Assembly: GCA_016839405.1 (NCBI GenBank)
Contig: JAEOUJ010000109.1
Location: forward strand, 1-10,534
DNA: 10,534 bases
Direction: 5' to 3'
Source: Candidatus Gerdarchaeota archaeon
Lineage (GTDB): Archaea > Asgardarchaeota > Heimdallarchaeia > JABLTI01
Shown here in pieces: positions 5,929-10,534 of the stretch (position 1 is its first letter; the number at the start of each line of letters is the position of its first letter). Position numbers and translations under genes: made by a program. The notes under the pieces were generated by a model. The model saw only the letters and a list, made by a program, of their open reading frames with translations. It searched no databases and was not told where the DNA came from.

Positions 5929-6252
5929 TTATGGAACTACTTGTTTATGAGGTTTGGGGAGCTTTGTTCTAGTAATCTTTAATACAACACCTGCAGAGGT
6001 TGGATCAGGACATCGAACAAATTCTGTTGTTACACCTTTTTGATCAAGTATTTTCTCATAAGGTGTTCCTGAATAAGACCAAGGAAGCCTACCATCATAT
6101 TCTAAAACACGAATCATTGATGTAGCACTATCAAGCAACCAAGAACAAATCTTTGCTTTATCTTCAGGATAATTAAGCTTGTCTCCTTTCTTATGATAAG
6201 GACAACCGCTTTCATAAATTTCTAGTTCAAACTTATACTTCTTAAGAGCCAT
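5929..6252 (-). CDS. TIGR04076 family protein
   Basis: A 107-residue soluble protein that matches the TIGR04076 family along most of its length. It shows GCPYHKKGD at 16-24, ICSWLLDSATSMIRVLEYDG at 35-54 with the conserved Cys36, RLPW at 55-58 and the closing CPDP at 81-84 followed by VVLKITR. The three conserved Cys (17, 36, 81) suggest metal or redox chemistry, but no function is established for the family. The C-terminal dozen residues are basic and extend past the usual end. The ATG at 6252 has only a modest GGAAG site about nine bases upstream. The gene is transcribed divergently from the methyltransferase gene across a shared 105-base promoter region. Confidence 0.85.
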   Translation of the reverse strand: MALKKYKFELEIYESGCPYHKKGDKLNYPEDKAKICSWLLDSATSMIRVLEYDGRLPWSYSGTPYEKILDQKGVTTEFVRCPDPTSAGVVLKITRTKLPKPHKQVVP

Positions 6253-6357
6253 TAAAACACTTCCAAAAACATCTATTGTTTTGATTGTAACAGCAAAAGG
6301 TTAATTATAAAAAATATCTGTTAGTCTTAGTAAAATAGAAAGCTGGAGTAAGTATAT
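6253..6357. promoter_or_regulatory. Shared divergent promoter region
   Basis: The sequence TTATAAAAAA at 6305-6314 is a good plus-strand TATA box, predicting a start near 6335, ten bases before the GGAG ribosome binding site (6345-6348) of the methyltransferase gene. Read on the minus strand, the same AT-rich block (TTTTTTATAATT) can serve the TIGR04076 gene about 50 bases downstream. The two genes may therefore compete for or share TATA-binding protein. Confidence 0.5.
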
Positions 6358-6915
6358 TTGGAAACATTGTATTATTCTACCTTTTCATCTCATTTTGGTA
6401 AATTTACTATCATATGGAAAGAAAATGATTCCTCTATATTTATTCAACGAATATTTCTTAGTGATCAAAATAAAAATTCTGATAAAAAAGCAACAGAATA
6501 TTCCACTCAAATTAAAAACAAATCAAATTCTATTATTAATTCTGCAGGGAAACAAATTCAATTATTTTTGAATGGAGAAGAAGTAGAATTCAATTTACAA
6601 CTACTCGATTTTAGCAGATGTTTTGATATACAAAAGAAAGTTCTATTAGCTGAGCATGGAATTCCACGAGGGTTTGTTAGTACTTACCAACGAATAGCAA
6701 ATCACATTGGATTAATTAATGGAGCAAGAGTTGTTGGAAATTCATTGGCTAAGAATCCCTTTCCTATTTTTATTCCTTGCCATAGAGCAATTAGGTCTGA
6801 TGGAAATCTTGGGGGTTATCAAGGTGGACTTGATATGAAATGTGCATTACTTGAAATGGAAGGAGTAAAAATATCGGAAAAAGGAAAAGTTGTAACTGAT
6901 AAAATATATTACTAG
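6358..6915 (+). CDS. ogt: Methylated-DNA--[protein]-cysteine S-methyltransferase
   Basis: A 185-residue suicide repair protein that removes the alkyl group from O6-alkylguanine in DNA onto its own cysteine. The active-site motif PCHR is at 140-143 with Cys141. Upstream are the helix-turn-helix segment GIPRGFVSTYQRIANHIG (101-118) and ARVVGNSLAKNP (123-134) with the arginine finger R124. Downstream comes LGGYQGG (151-157) and LLEMEGV. Cys at PCHR separates it from the non-catalytic alkyltransferase-like proteins, which carry Trp there. The N-terminal domain (about 1-85) is variable and Lys/Asn-rich, as usual for the family. Length is normal. It starts at TTG 6358, with GGAG nine bases upstream; a non-ATG start may keep expression low. 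It stands alone, apart from the divergent TIGR04076 gene and the hydrolase genes 90 bases downstream. Confidence 0.93.
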   Translation: METLYYSTFSSHFGKFTIIWKENDSSIFIQRIFLSDQNKNSDKKATEYSTQIKNKSNSIINSAGKQIQLFLNGEEVEFNLQLLDFSRCFDIQKKVLLAEHGIPRGFVSTYQRIANHIGLINGARVVGNSLAKNPFPIFIPCHRAIRSDGNLGGYQGGLDMKCALLEMEGVKISEKGKVVTDKIYY

Positions 6916-7004
6916 AACAATAAAAAACCAATTTAAAGAGTAGTATTACCCAGATTTATGATTAGAAATAATTAGTTAGATGCCTATATCTACAAGGAGA
7001 TGGT

Positions 7005-8072
7005 ATGAGAAAATCTAGAATTATTACAAAAACAATACTATTTTTCATAACGATTAATGTTTTTTGTGTGTTATACACAAATAAAACAAATGAAAACAAT
7101 GTCAATGGAGAAATTAACATTCCAAATTCATGCACAATTTTTACAGCTACAATGGGAGAAAAAGTATATTTTGGCAATAATGAGGATTATCTATTTGATG
7201 GAACATATATTTGGTTAATTCCAAGTCAAGAAAGATATACCCCTACAGGAAATATACAAATAAATGGAGCGATATTTTTCGGATTTGATAATAATGGTGA
7301 ACCTAGTGTAGATGGTTACCCACAAGGAGGGATGAATGAGAAGGGATTATGTTTTGATGCTAATGGTTTACCTCCAACTCCAATAAACTATAGTGCTGGA
7401 TATATCTATCCCTATACACATCCTTTTTATGAAATTCTTTGGGAATATAGTACAGTAAATGAAACAATAGAGTGGTTTTCAACTCATTACTTTGGTACAA
7501 ATATGGAATGTCAAATTCATTTTGCAGATGCAACTGGTGATGCAGTTGTTGTTAGTGTTGATGTGGATGGTAATTTTGCTTTTACCCGTATTAATGGTTC
7601 AACTTATTTGGTATCTACTAATTTTAATTTAGCTAACATAGAAAATGGTTGGTATCCGTGCCTAAGGTATGATACCGCTTGTACAATGTTAGCAGAAATA
7701 TTAACCGAAGAAGAACTAACTGTTGAAACCTGCAGAGATGTATTAGATGCAGTACATAGCGAAGGACAATATAGGACCCGATATAGTAATGTTTTTGATC
7801 TTGTTAATCAAGAAATGTACATTTATCACGATCGTAATTTTGACAAAGTTGCTAAATTAAATTTAACAGATGAATTAGCACAGATTCATCTAGAAGATGA
7901 GGATACTGAAATTGGAAATGGAGTATATTACAAATCATTTAGTATAGCTGATATAATGAATCGTACAACACAATCATTACAAGCAATTGAAATTGTTCAA
8001 ATTGCTATTGTAGCAGGAATTGCTTTAATAGCAACCAGGTTTTTAATCAAATCAAAATTCAAGAGGGAATAA
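7005..8072 (+). CDS. Secreted, C-terminally anchored Ntn amidohydrolase (choloylglycine hydrolase / C45-like)
   Basis: A 355-residue linear amide C-N hydrolase of the Ntn fold. An N-terminal signal or anchor helix (about 7-25) and a short Asn-rich linker precede the presumed nucleophile Cys43 (SCTIF), which must become N-terminal by processing between S42 and C43. Family positions follow in order: FGNNEDY with Asp61, GGMNEKGL (108-115) with Asn111, STNFN (204-208), and RTRYSNVFDL (257-266) with Arg259. The Arg usual near the NNED motif in bile salt hydrolases is Asn here. A C-terminal transmembrane helix (about 328-348) ends in KSKFKRE, so the enzyme should face outside the cell. A strong AAGGAGA ribosome binding site (6994-7000) fixes the start. 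It overlaps in operon fashion with the next gene, one base apart. The substrate (N-acyl amide, peptide amide or lactam) cannot be told from sequence. Confidence 0.82.
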   Translation: MRKSRIITKTILFFITINVFCVLYTNKTNENNVNGEINIPNSCTIFTATMGEKVYFGNNEDYLFDGTYIWLIPSQERYTPTGNIQINGAIFFGFDNNGEPSVDGYPQGGMNEKGLCFDANGLPPTPINYSAGYIYPYTHPFYEILWEYSTVNETIEWFSTHYFGTNMECQIHFADATGDAVVVSVDVDGNFAFTRINGSTYLVSTNFNLANIENGWYPCLRYDTACTMLAEILTEEELTVETCRDVLDAVHSEGQYRTRYSNVFDLVNQEMYIYHDRNFDKVAKLNLTDELAQIHLEDEDTEIGNGVYYKSFSIADIMNRTTQSLQAIEIVQIAIVAGIALIATRFLIKSKFKRE

Positions 8073-8073
8073 T

Positions 8074-8973
8074 ATGAAATTTAAACAAACAGGAACATTC
8101 AGAAAAAATTACTTGGAAGAACCAACAACTCTGAAAGTAATGGAAAGAATTGACGTTATGTTATTGGATAAACTTGATTATTTCGTTGGGTTTATAGCTA
8201 AAGAAAAACCAGAAATTATTTCTGAGTATGTTAAAAATCTAATAAAGAAATACCAAGGATTAGCAGATGAAGATTATTGGAAAGATTCTTCTGAAGATAT
8301 TAAAAAAATATTTGCGAAATTCAAGAATCTAAAACAATATCCAGATTTGCAAAAAGCATCCCTAAATTACTTCATACAATTGCTGCAGTTAAAAGAAAAA
8401 CATGAATGGGAAAAGAGAGAACTAGAAATTTCAATGAAAGCACTCATTCAAGGATGGATATATCCATCTTATTATTTCTTACTTGTCTTAACTGAAACTA
8501 TTGATAGGAAAGAAGCAGTGAAATTATTCAAACGTTATATAACTAATTTCTATATTGATTATCCATCGCCAAATAGAGATAAATTTGTTAGTCTAGAAAA
8601 GAGCTTTGAGGATCGTACAACAGGAGATACAACTTCATCAGAATGGGTCATAGTTCATACCATGTTGGAAGAAGGCAAATACGCTTTCAAAAATAAGAAT
8701 TGTCCAACTTTAGTAGATGCTATGATAGAACTCCCAGATGTTGAATTAAAATATCTTGTTAGCTGTTATGGTGATTATGCTAAATTTAGATCTTATTACG
8801 GTGATAATATCATTCTTACGATGGAACATACAATTATGGAAGGATATCTATATTGTTCTCGAGTAATGCATGATACTCGAGTAGATTATGATTTACGACA
8901 TCCACCAAAAGAGTTTTGGGATAATTTTGAACCTGGAAAAGAAAAAGAAGCAATGAAGTATTACAAAAAATGA
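8074..8973 (+). CDS. L-2-amino-thiazoline-4-carboxylate hydrolase-like protein (tentative)
   Basis: A 299-residue, mainly helical, soluble protein with no signal peptide. The C-terminal third resembles the ATC hydrolase family (Pfam L-2-amino-thiazoline-4-carboxylic acid hydrolase): a Cys-Tyr pair at 231-232, YAKFRSYYGDNIILTMEHT (235-253), a Gly-rich turn, Cys261 and DYDLRHPP (271-278) where the family usually has CDFRF. Those enzymes open a thiazoline ring to give N-carbamoyl-L-cysteine on the way to cysteine. The family Cys of CDFR is Val here, so activity on that substrate is doubtful. The ATG lies one base after the stop of the Ntn hydrolase, and its ribosome binding site (GAGGGA, 8063-8068) is inside that gene, so the two are almost certainly cotranscribed. 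A shared pathway for amide or cyclic-amide compounds is plausible, but this gene would act inside the cell. Confidence 0.45.
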   Translation: MKFKQTGTFRKNYLEEPTTLKVMERIDVMLLDKLDYFVGFIAKEKPEIISEYVKNLIKKYQGLADEDYWKDSSEDIKKIFAKFKNLKQYPDLQKASLNYFIQLLQLKEKHEWEKRELEISMKALIQGWIYPSYYFLLVLTETIDRKEAVKLFKRYITNFYIDYPSPNRDKFVSLEKSFEDRTTGDTTSSEWVIVHTMLEEGKYAFKNKNCPTLVDAMIELPDVELKYLVSCYGDYAKFRSYYGDNIILTMEHTIMEGYLYCSRVMHDTRVDYDLRHPPKEFWDNFEPGKEKEAMKYYKK

Positions 8974-8998
8974 TTTTTAGACATAGTTGGATTGAAAA

Positions 8999-9045
8999 CA
9001 CTGATTTTCTTTAGAAAAAATTTCTATTTTTAGAAATAACCAGTG
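8999..9045 (+). other. Nested inverted repeats after the hydrolase pair
   Basis: CACTG (8999-9003) pairs with CAGTG (9041-9045) and encloses a 7-bp hairpin, ATTTCTA/TAGAAAT around TTTT (9020-9026 with 9031-9037), plus a smaller TTTC/GAAA hairpin before it. The element lies just past the end of the 8074-8973 gene. It probably ends or stabilises that transcript, though no long T-run follows. Confidence 0.35.
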
Positions 9046-9102
9046 AGTAACTTAGATTTCTATAATAATAGAAGAATAATCAAAATGAATTTTAAAGACA
9101 TT

Positions 9103-9112
9103 TTTTATAAAC
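9103..9112 (+). promoter_or_regulatory. TATA box of a likely leaderless transcript
   Basis: TTTTATAAAC lies about 26 bases before the ATG at 9134, which is the usual archaeal distance from TATA box to transcription start. The bases before the ATG (GAGTTGAGTTATA) hold no good ribosome binding site. Together these suggest the clostripain mRNA begins at or next to its start codon. Confidence 0.5.
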
Positions 9113-9133
9113 AAGCATTTGAGTTGAGTTATA

Positions 9134-10534
9134 ATGTTCGGGAAAAAATCTATTTTTAGATTAATGATTATAATTGTAATTTTAACAAATTCATCTTTTA
9201 TTATTAATGATTTCTCAGCTAAAGAAAATCAAGATAATTTAAATTTCAATGAAGATAATTTGAAATTAGATTTAGAAAATACTAATTACAAAAAAAATTT
9301 AGATAATTTTGTTACAGAAATAAATATCCCTGATAATAATTATGATTTACATCGAAAAAATTCAGAAAACAAATTATGGACCTATATGCTTTATTTGGAT
9401 GCTGATAATGATATAGAAGTAGATGCGATAAGAGATTTTGAATGGTTGGAAGAAGCCGGTGGTTCGGATGAAAACATTAGTATTGTTGTATTATTTGATC
9501 GTATTCCAGGTTATGATAATACTCATGGCAATTGGTCAGGTAGTAGAATATATAACATTACTGAAGATGTATCACCTGATACCATTGATTCACAACTTAT
9601 GGTTGATTTAGGGGAAGTGAATATGGCTAATCCAACTACCCTAACAGATTTCATAACTTATTGTTTCGAATATTTTCCTGCCGAGAATTATATTCTTGAT
9701 CTATGGGATCATGGACATGCAGCATATGGTGTAATTGATGATGAAACAAGTAGTTCTCATTTTATAGTTAATGATATACAAACAGCAGTAAATAATGCTC
9801 TTGCTACTTCTACTGAAGAAATAGACATAATTTCTATGGATGCTTGTGATATGAATACCATAGAAGTAGCATGGGAGATGAGGAATCTTTGTAAATACTT
9901 CATTTCATCAGAAGATAGTACAAATGGTTATCCCTACAAATTAATAGTCGAAGGATTAAAAATTAATCCGTATATTAATGTTAGCTCGTTTTGTGAGCTA
10001 ATGGTGGATGCATATGCTGCCCATTACAGATTCGTTTACTATAATTGTTTATCAGTTATTAATCAAACAAAATTTCCAGATTTACCAGAAATTTTCAATT
10101 CTTTTATTACTGAATTAATAACTACATTGGAAACTGGTTATTATGATGATTTATTTGTTTTCAGTAGAGACTTAGCACGTGAATTTTATGATGGGTGTTG
10201 GGTTGACCTTGTAACTTTAATTGAAAATATAATCTACTTTATAGATAAGCCAACACTTACTCTAGAGGGTGAAGAATTATTAGATTTCTTTGATCAATTA
10301 ATTGCTTATAATTGGCAACAACAAAACTATGCTGGGAAAGCAAATGGTTTAACGATATTCATGCCATATGAATTCTTTAGTTATGAATACATTGATGATT
10401 ATTGTAGTGGGCAAAGTTATTGTGCAAATATGGATTGGCAAACTGATACATTATGGGATGAATTTCTTGGTTTCTATTGGAACAATCATCTAAATTCAAA
10501 AAGTGTAGAACCGCAATTGCTTAATTTAGAAGAA
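9134..10534 (+). CDS. Secreted clostripain family (C11) cysteine protease, 3' end outside window
   Basis: The frame is open for 467 codons to the right edge. A signal peptide (about residues 1-29: FGKK, hydrophobic core 10-24, FSA) is followed by an Asn/Asp/Lys-rich low-complexity linker (30-80). The protease core starts at WTYMLYLDADNDIE (82-95), a typical C11 opening, followed by VVLFDRIPGYD and a GNWSGSR segment. The catalytic pair is visible: His193 in LWDHGHA and Cys238 in SMDACDMNTIEVAWEMR, followed by the usual SSEDS. Such enzymes cleave after Arg or Lys and act outside the cell. The part in view reaches past the catalytic half; a C-terminal domain or membrane anchor would lie beyond the edge. 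The gene has its own TATA box, so it is separate from the hydrolase pair upstream. Confidence 0.9.
   Translation, partial: MFGKKSIFRLMIIIVILTNSSFIINDFSAKENQDNLNFNEDNLKLDLENTNYKKNLDNFVTEINIPDNNYDLHRKNSENKLWTYMLYLDADNDIEVDAIRDFEWLEEAGGSDENISIVVLFDRIPGYDNTHGNWSGSRIYNITEDVSPDTIDSQLMVDLGEVNMANPTTLTDFITYCFEYFPAENYILDLWDHGHAAYGVIDDETSSSHFIVNDIQTAVNNALATSTEEIDIISMDACDMNTIEVAWEMRNLCKYFISSEDSTNGYPYKLIVEGLKINPYINVSSFCELMVDAYAAHYRFVYYNCLSVINQTKFPDLPEIFNSFITELITTLETGYYDDLFVFSRDLAREFYDGCWVDLVTLIENIIYFIDKPTLTLEGEELLDFFDQLIAYNWQQQNYAGKANGLTIFMPYEFFSYEYIDDYCSGQSYCANMDWQTDTLWDEFLGFYWNNHLNSKSVEPQLLNLEE

Noticed and set aside
6962..7177. Minus-strand open frame over the start of the Ntn hydrolase gene
   Set aside because: It overlaps the signal peptide region of a clear gene; its hydrophobic look is the mirror of that region.
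1..10534. CRISPR array, tRNA, rRNA, insertion sequence or phage module
   Set aside because: No regularly spaced repeats, cloverleaf-like stretches, transposase or phage genes were seen on reading; a covariance-model scan was not possible here.

Overview
The window is strongly AT-rich, densely coding DNA from an archaeon, most likely an Asgard (Promethearchaeota-type) lineage. The archaeal signals are TATA-like boxes about 25 bases before inferred transcript starts (for example 5796-5803 and 9103-9112), Shine-Dalgarno sequences of the GGTGA/GGTGAGG type, TTG or GTG starts, T-rich termination tracts and a cyclic 2,3-diphosphoglycerate synthetase family gene. The Asgard assignment is an inference. 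It rests mainly on a protein (2159-3079) whose first half aligns with Rab/Ras small GTPases, and on the mix of LVIVD propeller, clostripain and SH3 proteins.

Left part (1-3079): the C-terminal tail of an acyl-CoA dehydratase activase-type protein converges on a tandem SH3 protein (178-522, minus). An AT-rich divergent promoter region separates SH3 from the cDPG synthetase-like gene (776-2125, plus). That gene converges, across a two-way hairpin terminator, on the degenerate small GTPase (2159-3079, minus), in which every nucleotide-binding motif is altered.

Middle part (3080-6357): a 45-residue ultra-acidic, aromatic-punctuated protein (3375-3512, minus) has its own TATA-like box, ribosome binding site and hairpin plus T-tract terminator. 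Next come a 695-residue membrane-anchored LVIVD beta-propeller protein (3666-5753, minus) and a TIGR04076 family protein (5929-6252, minus). An 18-base perfect palindrome lies between the last two.

Right part (6358-10534, all plus): a methylated-DNA--protein cysteine methyltransferase, a secreted and C-terminally anchored Ntn amidohydrolase of the choloylglycine hydrolase/C45 type, a tightly coupled gene resembling L-2-amino-thiazoline-4-carboxylate hydrolase, and a secreted clostripain (C11) protease running off the right edge. The LVIVD, Ntn hydrolase and clostripain proteins all carry export signals, so about half the coding capacity serves the cell surface. This suggests peptide or amide scavenging.

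No RNA gene, CRISPR array, insertion sequence or attachment site was seen. The two observations most worth follow-up are the pseudo-GTPase with a C-terminal cysteine cluster and the ultra-acidic micro-protein.
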